From a bacterium (GTDB lineage Bacteria > Myxococcota_A > Bradymonadia > UBA7976 > UBA1532), in contig JAUHXC010000001.1 in NCBI GenBank assembly GCA_030427205.1, forward strand, positions 806,001 to 870,000: a DNA stretch of 64,000 nucleotides, written 5' to 3'. Positions 45,524-58,035 of this stretch are shown piece by piece. A program made the translations under genes and the position numbers. Within the stretch, counting starts at the first letter, position 1; each line of letters opens with the position of its first letter. The notes beneath the pieces are model-generated. The model was not told where the DNA came from, did no database searches, and saw nothing but the letters and a program-made list of their open reading frames with translations.

Positions 45524-45571
45524 CGGCGAGGCGGCGGGGCGGCGAGGCTGCGGGGCGGCGAGGCCGCCGGG
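45524..45571. repeat. Three 16 bp tandem units between glpK and FG-GAP gene
   Basis: cggcgaggcggcgggg, cggcgaggctgcgggg and cggcgaggccgccggg in a row, two bases before the glpK stop. Non-coding on the evidence available. Confidence 0.8.
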
Positions 45572-45573
45572 TA

Positions 45574-47052
<1,479 letters not shown>

Positions 47053-47083
47053 GGGGGTGTCCTACGGGGTCGTGGGGGTCGCT

Positions 47084-47902
47084 TCAGGGGGCCGGCGCGG
47101 CCGGGCCGTCGAACAGCGGGTCGTCGAACAGCGGGCAGACGAAGTCGAGCGCGTCGCGGATGACCGCCTCGTGCTCGACGTCGAGCGAGATGATGTGCCA
47201 GCTGCGGGGGTAGATCGCGAGCCGCCGGCGGGGGGTGTGCAAGAGCCGCATCAGCCGATGGGCGTTGCGCACCGGCGCGACGTGGTCGTGGCGCCCGTGC
47301 TGCACGAGCACCGGCACCCCCAGCCGCTCGACGCAGTCGAGCACCGCCCGCTGGCCATCGAGCAGGCTGGCGGCGGCGATCAGCGGGACTTTGTCGTAGC
47401 TCGGCGAGGCGGCGGCCACCGCCGGGTCGGAGATGTCGGGGCCGTCGCTCTTGGGCCAGAAGGGCAGCGTATCGGCGAACGGCATGCGGCGCACCGTCGA
47501 GAAGAGCGCCTGGGTCTTCCACTCCAGCTCGAGCGGCGTGGACATCGCGATGACGCCGGCGACGCGCTCGCCCTGCTCGTGGGCCAGCATCAGCGCCGAC
47601 AGCGCGCCCATCGACAGCCCGATGACGGCGATGCGCGCGTGGGTCTCGGCCAGCCGGTCGAACGCGCGGCGATAGCTGGCCAGCCAGTCGGTCCAGCGGG
47701 TGTGCTGGAAGTCTTCGGGGCGAGTGCCGTGGCCCTGCGCCCGCGGCGCGAGCACGTGGAAGCCGGCCTCGGCGAAGGCCTCACCCAGCGGGCGCATCTG
47801 GTAGGGCGTGCTCGTCAGCCCATGCAGGCACAGCACCGCGCCGCGGTCTCCCGGGATCTCGAAGGGCGCGGCGAGGTCGGACGAAGAGGCGGTGACGGCC
47901 AT
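47084..47902 (-). CDS. Alpha/beta hydrolase, carboxylesterase/monoacylglycerol lipase-like
   Basis: A 272-residue cytoplasmic hydrolase of the Est30/monoglyceride-lipase type. Oxyanion segment LCLHGLTSTPYQM, nucleophile S97 in GLSMG, acid in QHGRHDHVAPV and His in RSWHIISLD. Placed between fumC and glpK on one strand with gaps of 56 and 31 bp, so an operon is likely. Hydrolysing monoacylglycerol to glycerol for GlpK is an attractive but inferred role. Confidence 0.87.
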   Translation of the reverse strand: MAVTASSSDLAAPFEIPGDRGAVLCLHGLTSTPYQMRPLGEAFAEAGFHVLAPRAQGHGTRPEDFQHTRWTDWLASYRRAFDRLAETHARIAVIGLSMGALSALMLAHEQGERVAGVIAMSTPLELEWKTQALFSTVRRMPFADTLPFWPKSDGPDISDPAVAAASPSYDKVPLIAAASLLDGQRAVLDCVERLGVPVLVQHGRHDHVAPVRNAHRLMRLLHTPRRRLAIYPRSWHIISLDVEHEAVIRDALDFVCPLFDDPLFDGPAAPAP

Positions 47903-47958
47903 GCTTCGGGGTTAGCACAGCCCCGCTGCGTTGCAAAGCCGATCGGCCGTCGACGGCG

Positions 47959-49335
<1,377 letters not shown>

Positions 49336-49556
49336 GGGGCCTCCTCGATCTGCCGTGGGGTCGATGCGCGCGCACGGTAGCGCAACTCGGTCGGGCCCGG
49401 AAGGCCCCGCGGCGGGCGAGCGGCTTCGGGTTTTTGAGGGCGCGCCCCCCGCCCGATCGCAGAAATCCCCCGTCCGGATCGCCCGCGAACCGCCAAAATC
49501 CGACGTGCAGCGGCCGCGCGGCGCGGATTTGCGTGAATAAACCGCGATCGGGGCCC

Positions 49557-49573
49557 TTGGCACGGCGCGTGCT
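49557..49573 (+). promoter_or_regulatory. Candidate sigma-54 promoter of the second DUF2330 gene
   Basis: tTGGCACG-gcgc-GTGCT matches the -24/-12 consensus TGGCACG-N4-TTGCW with one mismatch; the invariant GG and GC dinucleotides have correct spacing. Expected transcription start at about 49583, leaving a 39-base leader before ATG 49622. Confidence 0.6.
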
Positions 49574-49621
49574 GTGTCTCGCGGCCAGGAGTTGGATTCA
49601 CCCCAGATCGGGAAGGCCTGT

Positions 49622-51328
49622 ATGCGCACACCGAACGTCCTCGCCCTCGGCGCCCTCGCCGGCGCCCTGCTCGCCCCCGCCGTCGCCTCGGCGTGTGGTG
49701 GCTTCTTCTGCAACGCGACCCCCGTCGACCAGCAGGCGGAGCGCATCATCTTCGTGCAGGAGGACGCCGACACCGTCACCAGCTACGTCGAGATCAACTA
49801 CCAGGGCGACCCCGCGGGCTTCGCCTGGGTGGTGCCGGTGCCGGCGGTGCCCGAGCTGGATGTCTGGTTCTCCGGCGCGTTCAACGCGCTCGACCTGGCG
49901 ACGCAGCCGCAGTTCAACGTGCCCTGGGGCTGCTTCCTCGAGGCCGACGCGGCCGCCGGCGGGCCGCCCAACGCCGACGACGACGGGGTCGACGTGTTGG
50001 CCCAGGAGCGGGTCGGGCCCTTCGACACCGCGACCATCCAGAGCGAGGACCCGCGCGCGCTCGTCGAGTGGCTGCGGGTCAACGAGTACCGCATCACCCC
50101 CGCGATGGAGCCGTTCATCGCGATGTACACCGAAGAGGGCATGAAGTTCCTCGCCATGAAGCTGGCCCCCGGCGAGGACACCGCCAGCATCCGCCCGATC
50201 AAGATGACCTACACCGCCGCCGGCCCGGCGGTGCCCCTGCGCCTGACCGCGGTGGCGGCGCAGCTCGAGATGGGGGTCAAGGTCTGGATCCTGGGCGAGG
50301 GGCGCTACGGGCCGCTCAACGTGCCCGACGTCGAGATCCCCGATGCCGACCTCAAGTGGGACTTCAACCGCTGGCAGTCGAACTACCTGCCGCTCGTCGC
50401 CCGCAAGGTGGACGACCTGGGCGGCCGCGGCTTCGTGACCGAGCTGGCCGGGCCCACCGCGCCGCTGGCCGAGACCGTGCGCAACAGCTTCATCCCCGAC
50501 TTCGCCGGTGAAGAGGCCGAAGAGGCCCGCGACGCGCTGGTCGCGCTGCTCGAGAGCCGGCCCTACATCAGCCGGCTCTACACCCGGGTCAGCCCCGAGG
50601 AGATGGACATCGACCCGATGTTCGGGCCGGTGGACGGCGGTGACGTCAGCAACATCCACGAGGTGCCGCCGCCCGAAGAGGGCGCCGACGAGTGCAACTG
50701 GGACGGCCCGCTCGACGCGGCCGCCGAGGCCTGTGACTTCGTGGCCTGCGGGGCCGGCGGCATCTGCGCCGACGTCGAGCCGGGCGTGGCGCCGCGGCAG
50801 GCGGGCTGCGGCTGCGCGCCGGGCACCGTCGCCCGGGCCGGCATGGGCCCCGACGGGCTGCTCGAGGTGGCCTGCGCCGACGTGCGGCTCAACTTCACCG
50901 CCCCCGACCTCGACCCGGGCAATCTGGCCTTCGTCGACGTCTGCGACCAGGGCGACTTCTGCGGCGAGGGCGGCGAGTGCGTGATGCTCAACGGCTTCCC
51001 CAGCTGCCGCTGCGACGTGGGCCTCGTCGCGGTGCCGACCATCGACGAGATGGGCATGCCGGTGCCCACCTGCGTGGCGCCGACCACGCCGCTCGCCGCC
51101 GACGTCTTCGCGCCGGTCGTGCTCAAGGAGCCCAACCTGCCCTACCCCGGGCGGCAGACGCCGATGGAGCCCGACCCGACCCCGGACATGCCCGATGACA
51201 ACCGCGGCGGCGGCACCGCGGCCCCTGACGTGCTCGGCTGCACCGCGGCCCCCGGCTCCCGGGACGACGCGCCGCCCTTCTGGCTGGCGCTGCCCCTGCT
51301 CGGCCTGGCCCTGCGCCGCCGTCACTGA
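49622..51328 (+). CDS. DUF2330 surface protein with MYXO-CTERM-like tail
   Basis: ATG 49622 with ggaagg just upstream. Signal peptide MRTPNVLALGALAGALLAPAVASA, then the classic DUF2330 start CGGFFCNATPVDQQAERIIFV, FAWVVPVPAVPEL and, after the domain, two EGF-like Cys clusters (about 360-470). The C-terminus LGCTAAPG...PPFWLALPLLGLALRRRH has the Cys, hydrophobic helix and Arg cluster of MYXO-CTERM sorting signals, so cleavage and surface anchoring are expected. The product is 568 residues. Its function is unknown. Possibly expressed from a sigma-54 promoter, which would tie it to starvation or development. Confidence 0.9.
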   Translation: MRTPNVLALGALAGALLAPAVASACGGFFCNATPVDQQAERIIFVQEDADTVTSYVEINYQGDPAGFAWVVPVPAVPELDVWFSGAFNALDLATQPQFNVPWGCFLEADAAAGGPPNADDDGVDVLAQERVGPFDTATIQSEDPRALVEWLRVNEYRITPAMEPFIAMYTEEGMKFLAMKLAPGEDTASIRPIKMTYTAAGPAVPLRLTAVAAQLEMGVKVWILGEGRYGPLNVPDVEIPDADLKWDFNRWQSNYLPLVARKVDDLGGRGFVTELAGPTAPLAETVRNSFIPDFAGEEAEEARDALVALLESRPYISRLYTRVSPEEMDIDPMFGPVDGGDVSNIHEVPPPEEGADECNWDGPLDAAAEACDFVACGAGGICADVEPGVAPRQAGCGCAPGTVARAGMGPDGLLEVACADVRLNFTAPDLDPGNLAFVDVCDQGDFCGEGGECVMLNGFPSCRCDVGLVAVPTIDEMGMPVPTCVAPTTPLAADVFAPVVLKEPNLPYPGRQTPMEPDPTPDMPDDNRGGGTAAPDVLGCTAAPGSRDDAPPFWLALPLLGLALRRRH

Positions 51329-51404
51329 GTTCGACCGCCTCCCCGGCCCCGGCGCCGCGCCGCCTCCCCACTTCCAAGGCGCGGCGCCGGGGCTTCCCCC
51401 TCGC

Positions 51405-52196
51405 TCAGCGCGACCGGCCCACCGCCCGCAGCGTCGCCCGCCGCAGCCCGACGGCGATGTCCGCCGGGTCGAGCGGCACCCACAGCAACAGCGCCGTCGG
51501 ATCGTTCGGATCGGCCCAGCCCGGATTGCGCTGCTCGAAGAATCGGGCCGCCGCGCAGCCCCGCAGGCCGCGGGAGCGCCGCAGTCGACCGGGGTCGTCG
51601 GGGCGCACGAAGCTGCGCACCCGCCACGGGTCGCCCGCCACCGGCTCGAGCCCGCGGGCGGTGATCAATGCGTCGAGCGCGGCGGGCAGCCCCGCGGGCG
51701 CCGCGGCGTCGGGGTGGGGCCAGACCCGGCGGGCGAGCTGGTGGTGCAGCCGGTAGACCGCCGGGTTGGAGGCCATGCAGACGTAGGCCAGCGGCAGGTG
51801 CGGCTGGCGGATCTTCTCCCGCAGCGCCTCGGAGAAGCCGAAGCGCGCCGCCTCGCGCCCGCCGCGATAGCGCAGCCGGAAGTAGACCCCGGCGCTGAAG
51901 ACCCGCTGCGGCGCGTCGCGCAGCGGCACGTCCAGCAGCGGTACGTCGAGCACACGGGCGTTGGAGAACCCGGCCAGCTCGCCGTCGCCGTGGAAGAGGC
52001 CGACCCGGGTGCCGGGGGCGAAGAAGCGGCGGCCGAACTCGGCCCGATCGAGGCTGCGGCTGCTCTCGCGGTAGATGCGATAGCAGGCGTCGATCAGGGC
52101 CCGGCGGCGCCCGCGGGACATCTCGTCGACGGCGTGGCGCGAGGTGGCGCGCACCGCCAGCCGCGGCGGACGGAAGACGGTCTGGGTGGCGGTCAT
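51405..52196 (-). CDS. Acyltransferase-like protein of the halogenase-like operon
   Basis: A 263-residue soluble protein behind GAGGGGAG. No confident family; the alternation SAGVYFRLRYRGG...ALREKIRQPHLPLAYVCMASNPAVYRLHHQLARRVWP resembles the GNAT-like core of some acyltransferases. It starts 13 bp after the stop of the first PhyH-like gene, so the two are surely co-transcribed. It might act on the same small molecule as the two iron enzymes; this is inferred from position only. Confidence 0.7.
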   Translation of the reverse strand: MTATQTVFRPPRLAVRATSRHAVDEMSRGRRRALIDACYRIYRESSRSLDRAEFGRRFFAPGTRVGLFHGDGELAGFSNARVLDVPLLDVPLRDAPQRVFSAGVYFRLRYRGGREAARFGFSEALREKIRQPHLPLAYVCMASNPAVYRLHHQLARRVWPHPDAAAPAGLPAALDALITARGLEPVAGDPWRVRSFVRPDDPGRLRRSRGLRGCAAARFFEQRNPGWADPNDPTALLLWVPLDPADIAVGLRRATLRAVGRSR

Positions 52197-52209
52197 CGTC
52201 GGTCTCCCC

Positions 52210-53421
52210 TCACGCCGCGCGCCGGCCGGCCTCGACCCGGTCGCCCGCCCGCAACAGCGGCTGCCAGCCGAGGGCCTCGGGGTCGAAGCGCACCCGCCCG
52301 GCGATGGCCACGTCGAAGCGGTCGGTCTCGATGCGCAGCGTGTTCATGTCGGCGTAGCGCCCCACGAGGGTGAACCGCTCGCGCTCGGCCTCGAAGGCGT
52401 GGGAGCCGTGCATGTTGAACGAGCTGAAGATCCAGTACTCGCCGGGCCGGGCGACGAAGTCGGCGAACTGCACCTCGCGGGCCATCAGGTCGTCGTAGAA
52501 GAAGTCGGCCAGCTTGAAGAGCGCCCGGGTGGTGCCGCGATGGGCGCCCTTGGAGAAGAGCGCGATGGTCAACAGCTCGGTGATGATGCGGTCGGGCAAA
52601 AACGACAGCGCGGCGAGCAGGTCGGCGGGGCGCTTGTTGAACGACCAGGCGAGGTCATAGATGCGAGTGTCGGCGAAGGTGCCGGGCAGCACCCGCAGGC
52701 AGCCGTTGTCGGTGGTCGCCTCGGTCAGCGAGACCCAGGCGTTGAGGATGGTATTGGGGTGGAAGACCCGCCCCGGGCGCAGGTGCACGGTGGTCTTCTC
52801 GTTGATGCCGGCGAGGAAGTCGATGTTCTGGTGCAGCGCGGTGCGCCCGCCGGCGCGCTGGCGGAAGAACTGCGAGCGCCAGCAGGCGACGTCGTCGCTG
52901 CCCATCAGCGCGGCCATGGTCTCGAGCAGCCGGTCGTCGCCGAGCACCGCGCGCAGCTGCGGGTCGAGCATGAACCGGTTGAGGCCGAGCAGGATGTCTT
53001 CTTCGCGCAGCATGCGCCGCGCCTCGGCGGGCGCGTGCTGGCGGATGATCTCGAGGAAGGGGTTGTGCGGGTCGCGCAGCACGCCGCGGCAGTGCTCGAG
53101 CAGCGCGGCGGCGTCGTCCTCCGACATCAGCCGGAAGGGGCCGGCGACGCCGGTCTGGGCGAACGCGGCGCAGGTGGCGCCGTCGATGGCCCCGTCGGCG
53201 CGGGTCTTCATCGACAGGTCGCGGGGCAGCGGCGGCACGAGCCGCTCGACGAAGGCGTGCTTGTCGCGGCCGATATAGCGCAGGCGGAACGCCCGGCAGG
53301 CGGTGGCCAGCGCGCGCACCGTGGCCCGCTGGCGCAGGTTGAGCGGCCCGATGGCCTCGACGGCGGCGCGGAAGTCCTCGGTGTCGATCTCGTCGCGGAT
53401 GTACTCGATGGCGGTGGTCAT
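52210..53421 (-). CDS. PhyH/SyrB2-like iron-oxoglutarate protein with HxN site
   Basis: 403 residues, start ATG 53421 behind GGAG. Double-stranded beta-helix dioxygenase of the phytanoyl-CoA dioxygenase superfamily. The facial-triad segment, usually HxD, reads H197-Q-N199 (ALHQNID); the distal His is H338 in FNMHGSH and a binding Arg follows in ERFTLVGRY. Replacement of the Asp is the hallmark of SyrB2-type halogenases (HxA or HxG), where chloride takes the free position. Asn at this site is unusual, so the protein could be a halogenase, a variant oxygenase or inactive. Paralogue at 53564. Confidence 0.82.
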   Translation of the reverse strand: MTTAIEYIRDEIDTEDFRAAVEAIGPLNLRQRATVRALATACRAFRLRYIGRDKHAFVERLVPPLPRDLSMKTRADGAIDGATCAAFAQTGVAGPFRLMSEDDAAALLEHCRGVLRDPHNPFLEIIRQHAPAEARRMLREEDILLGLNRFMLDPQLRAVLGDDRLLETMAALMGSDDVACWRSQFFRQRAGGRTALHQNIDFLAGINEKTTVHLRPGRVFHPNTILNAWVSLTEATTDNGCLRVLPGTFADTRIYDLAWSFNKRPADLLAALSFLPDRIITELLTIALFSKGAHRGTTRALFKLADFFYDDLMAREVQFADFVARPGEYWIFSSFNMHGSHAFEAERERFTLVGRYADMNTLRIETDRFDVAIAGRVRFDPEALGWQPLLRAGDRVEAGRRAA

Positions 53422-53466
53422 GGCGTCTCCGTAGTCGGCGTGATGCGGCGGCCCGCGGCGGGCCTT

Positions 53467-53510
53467 CGATCGGGTTCACCCGCGGGATCGCGGATGTGGC
53501 AACCCGATCG
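53467..53510. promoter_or_regulatory. Inverted repeat upstream of the first PhyH-like gene
   Basis: Perfect 10 bp arms cgatcgggtt (53467-53476) and aacccgatcg (53501-53510), 46-89 bp upstream of the start at 53421. It also contains tcacccgcg, which recurs upstream of the paralogue (54887-54895). Operator or terminator of the upstream gene; undecided. Confidence 0.45.
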
Positions 53511-53530
53511 GGTCGGCGGGGTCGTTTTTT

Positions 53531-53562
53531 CGGGGCGGGGCGGTTTTCTCGGGGCGGGGCGG
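53531..53562 (+). repeat. Duplicated G-run element (G-quadruplex-like)
   Basis: Two copies of cggggcggggcgg separated by ttttct, just after the stop of the 53564-54850 gene on the opposite strand. Four GGGG runs within 28 bases satisfy the usual quadruplex pattern. Confidence 0.7.
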
Positions 53563-53563
53563 T

Positions 53564-54850
53564 TCAGTCCGGCAGCAGCCGGTTGAGCCCGTGGCTGTCG
53601 GTGCCGTGCACCTGGAAGCAGGTGATCTCGGGCAGCGGGCAGGAGACGAGGCCCTCGGGGGTCGGGTAGTCGAAGGCCCGATGGTCCGCCTGCACGTGGT
53701 TGGCGGCGCAGCGGGCCACGAGGGCCAGCCGGGTCTCGTCGGCGGTGGTATTGGGGTGCGAGGCGTGCATGTTCAGCGAGGTGAAGATGACCGCTTGGCC
53801 GGCCCGCATCTCCAGGTCGCGCACGTGGCGCCCGGCGAAGGGGTCGTCATCGAGCAGCGCGAGCGCGCCCTCGAGCACCGCTTGGCTGCGCACGAAGTTG
53901 CCCATGGCGTGGCGGGCGACGGCGATGAGCCGATAGACCCGCCGCGGCGAGACCCGGCCGAGCAGCAGCGCGAGGAACAGCGGCAGGTTGTCCTTGGCGA
54001 AGTAGTACATGTGCTCGACGCGCCCGTCGGCGAACGAGCCGGGCACCACCCGCAGGGCGCCGGTCTTCACCGTCACGTCCGACAGCGCCATCCAGACGGT
54101 GAGCTGCACGATCGCCTCGTCCATCGGCCGGGTCGGGGTCAGCTTCGCCGCGGAGGACGACTCGCGGAAGGTGGAGGTCTGGTGCCAGAAGGTGCCCTCG
54201 GCGCCGGGGGCCTTCTCGAAGAACTGGGTGCGCCAGCACATCACCTCGTCGCCGAGGATGCCCGCGAGCCGCTCGGCCACCGCCGGTCGGCGCAAGAGCG
54301 CGCGCAGCTCGGGGCTGCGCAGGCCGCGGAACATGCCGGCCATCTGGTTGTTCCACGCGCCCTGCCGCTTCAGCGCGCTGCGCAGCGGGTCGCCGAGCAC
54401 GGTGTCGCCGTCGAAGTCGGTCGCGAAGCCCTCGCGGATCGAGTCGGCGAGCGCCTCGGCCTCGGCGACGGGCAGGATCTCGAACGGGCCGAGCAGGCCG
54501 TCCCGTTCGAAGGCGCGGCGCTCGTCGGCGGTGAAGCGCGCACCCGTCGCGCCGTGGGTCCGGATGCGCAGGGCGCGCAGCGCGTCGAGCTCGGCGTCGA
54601 GCCGGGCGACCGCCCGGCGACGCAAGGGCAGCACGAGCAGCCGGTAGAGCATGACCCCGCAGACGAGCAGCGCGCATCTCAGCCGCTGATGCCAGGCGAG
54701 GTCGAGGCCCTCGACGACCTCGTCGAGCGGGCGGTAGCCGCGCAGCATCTCGGCGAGCACGCTGCCGGGCGCCGGGCCGGGGCCGGCGGCGGGGGTCTGG
54801 GGGGCCTCGGGGGCGGCGCTCGCGGGGCGGCGGGGCAGGACGGATTGCAT
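53564..54850 (-). CDS. PhyH/SyrB2-like halogenase-type protein with HxT site
   Basis: ATG 54850 behind GAGGAG gives 428 residues. Residues 1-95 form a Pro-rich leader and a hydrophobic segment (LLVCGVMLYRLLVLPL, about 61-76) that could be membrane-associated. The catalytic domain contains CWRTQFFEKAPGAEGTFWHQTSTF, closely following the pattern of chlorinating enzymes (SyrB2/TIGR01762-like), with H223-Q-T225 in place of HxD or HxA, distal H362 in LNMHASHPN and R374. Loss of the carboxylate ligand favours halogenation, but Thr is not a described choice to my knowledge. First gene of the operon with 52210 and 51405. Confidence 0.85.
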   Translation of the reverse strand: MQSVLPRRPASAAPEAPQTPAAGPGPAPGSVLAEMLRGYRPLDEVVEGLDLAWHQRLRCALLVCGVMLYRLLVLPLRRRAVARLDAELDALRALRIRTHGATGARFTADERRAFERDGLLGPFEILPVAEAEALADSIREGFATDFDGDTVLGDPLRSALKRQGAWNNQMAGMFRGLRSPELRALLRRPAVAERLAGILGDEVMCWRTQFFEKAPGAEGTFWHQTSTFRESSSAAKLTPTRPMDEAIVQLTVWMALSDVTVKTGALRVVPGSFADGRVEHMYYFAKDNLPLFLALLLGRVSPRRVYRLIAVARHAMGNFVRSQAVLEGALALLDDDPFAGRHVRDLEMRAGQAVIFTSLNMHASHPNTTADETRLALVARCAANHVQADHRAFDYPTPEGLVSCPLPEITCFQVHGTDSHGLNRLLPD

Positions 54851-54959
54851 GGTCGGCTCCTCGATCGGGTGCGTTGTCAACCGGTCTCACCCGCGAACCG
54901 CGTGATCGGGCACGCGAACCCGTCTTGCATCGCCACCGCCGGCGGGCGATACCGGATGC

Positions 54960-55940
54960 ATGGCGTCCCCCGCGTGTCCGCTGCACCCCCAAGCCGAGCT
55001 GATCCCCGTCGTGCGCGGCGCCGCCGACCGCTTCTGGGGCTGCGACGGCGCGTTCGACTACGCCCGCTGCGCCGCGTGCGGCACGTGGGTGCTCGCCCCG
55101 CGCCCCGCGCCGAGCGAGATCGGGCCGTTCTACGCCCACTACTACAGCGACGACGAGCTGACCCAGGCCCGGCGGATCTACGGCGGCCTGGGGTCGGATC
55201 AGGCCTTCGGCGTCGACAAGATGCGGGCGCAGCAGGTCATCGCCCGGCTGGAGAAGCTGGGCGTCGCGCTCGACGGGCGGCGGCTGCTCGACGTGGGCTG
55301 CGGGCTGGGCGGCTTCGCCCGGGCGATGCGCGCCCTGGCGGGCATGGTGGTGCGCGGGGCCGACTTCGACCCCAAGTGCGCCGCGATCGGCGCCGAGCTG
55401 CACGGCATCGACGTCGACAGCGGCGAGCTGGCCGAGCAGGCGTACCCCGACGGGACCTACGACGTCGTCTCGAGCTGGCACTGCCTGGAGCATACCTACG
55501 ACCCGGAGGCCGAGCTGGCCGAGATGGCCCGCATCACCCGGCCCGGCGGCTGGCTGGTGCTCGAGGTGCCCACGCCGAGCATCTGGGCCCGGGTCTTCCG
55601 CGGGCGCTGGTTCTTCCTGCAGGCGCCGACCCACCTCTACCACCTGACCCCGCCCACGGTGCGCGCGCTGCTCGAGCGCACCGGCTGGCACGTGGCGCGT
55701 ATCGAGCGGCCCTGGGCGCCGACCGAGGTGGCCGGCAGCGCGGTGATGACCCTGGGTCTGAGGGGCTTCGCGCCGCGGCTGCTCTTCGGCCCGAAGACGC
55801 TGGCGGCGCACCTGTGGCGGCTCTTGTTCTGGGCGCTGCTGCCCGTCGATCTGCTGCTGACCGGGCTGCAGGCGGCGGTCGGCGGCGGCGGCGTGCTGCG
55901 GGTCTACGCCCGCCGGGTGGGTGACGGGGAGGACGGCTGA
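54960..55940 (+). CDS. SAM methyltransferase with zinc-ribbon-like start
   Basis: 326 residues. The N-terminus has Cys pairs (CPLHP, CDG, CAAC) resembling a small zinc ribbon as in Methyltransf_13-type sugar methyltransferases, then GPFYAHYYSDDEL. The Rossmann core has motif I LLDVGCGLGGFARAM, ADFDPKC and SSWHCLEHTYDPEAELAEMARITRPGGWLVLEVP. Hydrophobic stretches near the C-terminus (LWRLLFWALLPVDLLLTGL) suggest membrane contact. First gene of a four-gene operon (stop overlaps the next start). Probably modifies a sugar or lipid intermediate. Confidence 0.87.
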   Translation: MASPACPLHPQAELIPVVRGAADRFWGCDGAFDYARCAACGTWVLAPRPAPSEIGPFYAHYYSDDELTQARRIYGGLGSDQAFGVDKMRAQQVIARLEKLGVALDGRRLLDVGCGLGGFARAMRALAGMVVRGADFDPKCAAIGAELHGIDVDSGELAEQAYPDGTYDVVSSWHCLEHTYDPEAELAEMARITRPGGWLVLEVPTPSIWARVFRGRWFFLQAPTHLYHLTPPTVRALLERTGWHVARIERPWAPTEVAGSAVMTLGLRGFAPRLLFGPKTLAAHLWRLLFWALLPVDLLLTGLQAAVGGGGVLRVYARRVGDGEDG

Positions 55941-56731
55941 TGGCGCGCACGGTGATCCTGGGGGCCGGCGAGCTGGGCGGGCGGGTGGCCCGCATCCGTG
56001 TGAAGGCCGGCGACGCGGTGGTGGCCCATACCCGCTCGACCGTGCGCCACCCGGCGCTGATCGCCGACGGCGTCGAGGCCCGCACCGGCGTGCCCGACGA
56101 CCTGCGCCCCGACGACCGGCTGCTGATCGCGCTGCCCGGCGCCGACCGGCAGACGATGGCGGTGGCCGCGCTGCGCAATCGCCCCGCGCCGGCGCGGGTC
56201 GTCTTCATCTCGTCGACGGGCTACTACGGGCCCAAGGTGCGCGGCGACGTCGACGAGCAGACCCCGCCGGGGGAGAGCGATCGGGCGCAGCGCAACGCCG
56301 CCGCCGAGCGGGCGTTTCGCGCCTGGGCCGGCGAGCAGGGGGTGATCCTGCGGCTGGGCGGCCTGTATCGCCCGGGGCGCGGGCCGATGAGCGCGCTGGC
56401 GAAGTCGCGTCGGGTGCCGCCGGGTCCGCCGGACAAGACGCTGGCGCTGATCCACTACGACGACGCGGCCACCGCGGCGGCGGCGGCGCTGGCCCACCGC
56501 GATCCGCAGCCGGTCTACCTGGGGGTCACGCCGCCGTGTCCGCTGCGGCGGGACTTCTACCTGGCGGCCTCGGTGATCCTGGGCCTCGACCTGCCGGGGT
56601 TCGATCATGCCCTCGGCGGCCCGCCCGCGGTGTATGATGTCCGCCGGTTGCGCAGCGACCTCTTGGCCGAGCCGGCACATGCACGCTGGCAGGGGGCACT
56701 GGTGCCCGGCCCGGCCGACGACAAGGAGTGA
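55940..56731 (+). CDS. NAD(P)-binding epimerase-like protein
   Basis: 263 residues, TGATG overlap with the methyltransferase. Glycine-rich Rossmann start ARTVILGAGELGGRVARI, a later FISSTGYYGPKV with the SDR-like Ser/Tyr region, and RLGGLYRPGRGP. It resembles YeeZ-type extended SDR proteins (nucleoside-diphosphate-sugar epimerase family). The substrate is unknown. Followed after 4 bp by the PP2C gene. Confidence 0.83.
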   Translation: MARTVILGAGELGGRVARIRVKAGDAVVAHTRSTVRHPALIADGVEARTGVPDDLRPDDRLLIALPGADRQTMAVAALRNRPAPARVVFISSTGYYGPKVRGDVDEQTPPGESDRAQRNAAAERAFRAWAGEQGVILRLGGLYRPGRGPMSALAKSRRVPPGPPDKTLALIHYDDAATAAAAALAHRDPQPVYLGVTPPCPLRRDFYLAASVILGLDLPGFDHALGGPPAVYDVRRLRSDLLAEPAHARWQGALVPGPADDKE

Positions 56732-56735
56732 GGTG

Positions 56736-58007
<1,272 letters not shown>

Positions 58008-58035
58008 TGCCGGCGGCGGCGACGGGAGGTGAGCG

